Source: JAXHTH01 sp034211115 (GTDB taxonomy: Bacteria; Planctomycetota; Phycisphaerae; Phycisphaerales; SM1A02). Taken from it: 5,816 nucleotides of DNA. Below, in pieces: positions 5,789 to 5,816 of this stretch. The notes beneath the pieces are model-generated. The model saw only the letters and a list, made by a program, of their open reading frames with translations, searched no databases and was not told the origin of the DNA. The stretch covers positions 1 to 5,816 of the forward strand of contig JAXHTH010000147.1 in assembly GCA_034211115.1 (NCBI GenBank), written 5' to 3'. Position 1 is the first letter of the stretch; every line of letters begins with the position of its first letter. Both the position numbers and the translations under genes were made by a program.

Positions 5789-5816
5789 GGCTCCGCTCCG
5801 CGTCGTTCGCGGAGCC
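5789..5816. repeat. GC-rich palindrome at the window edge
   Basis: GGCTCCGC (5789-5796) pairs perfectly with GCGGAGCC (5809-5816). A competing stem pairs 5795-5802 (GCTCCGCG) with 5808-5815 around a 5-base loop. The shared GCTCCGCG core recalls the repeats at 2848-3022, so this may be another member or the start of a second cluster beyond the window. Confidence 0.5.

Larger units (their letters stand above)
5461..5816 (-). other. Leader and upstream region of the GH127 gene, no credible gene
   Basis: These 356 bases precede the hydrolase gene and run to the window edge. The GH127 frame stays open back to an ATG at 5715, but that extension is Arg/Pro/Gly-rich, lacks domain character and would bury the signal peptide, so I read it as non-coding. 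A weak minus-strand pair, TTGAGA then TGCTAG with a 17-base spacer just before the AGGAGGAG at 5698-5691, is not convincing as a promoter. The region does hold the start-stop frame and the edge palindrome listed separately. No tRNA or recognisable riboswitch was seen. Confidence 0.5.

Overview
The window is visibly GC-rich and looks like chromosomal DNA from a member of the Planctomycetota, most likely a Phycisphaerae-like lineage. Three things point there: a secreted protein ending in tandem dockerin-like calcium repeats with the 'DCNxNGIPDECE' motif, a small zinc-ribbon membrane protein of a kind I associate with this phylum, and short GC-rich palindromes whose chance translations (HGRDARGT, ARRSAP, GAERRAT) resemble spurious peptides common in planctomycete annotation. 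The assignment rests on pattern recognition, not on a search.

Layout. Bases 2-547 (+) are the 3' end of a gene whose product ends in four complete EF-hand-like dockerin loops. A strong 11-bp hairpin (600-631) separates it from three genes on the minus strand. In transcription order these are a secreted GH127-type beta-L-arabinofuranosidase (5460-3037), a cluster of five short palindromes (3022-2848), a small membrane protein with a zinc ribbon (2834-2274), and an MFS sugar permease (2189-660). Bases 5461-5816 hold the 5' leader and upstream region of the hydrolase gene. That region contains a near-perfect Shine-Dalgarno followed by a two-codon reading frame, and a palindrome at the window edge.

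Function. The likely theme is use of arabinose-containing glycans. The hydrolase, exported across the inner membrane, would release L-arabinose from beta-L-arabinofuranosides, and the permease, which resembles the fucose/glucose permease (FHS-like) branch, could import the sugar. The zinc-ribbon gene lies between them on the same strand without an obvious role. Co-transcription of all three is plausible, but about 200 bases of palindromes follow the hydrolase gene and could attenuate, process or terminate the message.

I found no new defence system, mobile element, CRISPR array, tRNA or rRNA. The points most worth checking are the roughly 110-residue periplasmic insertion between the last two helices of the permease, the palindrome cluster, and the start-stop frame in the hydrolase leader.
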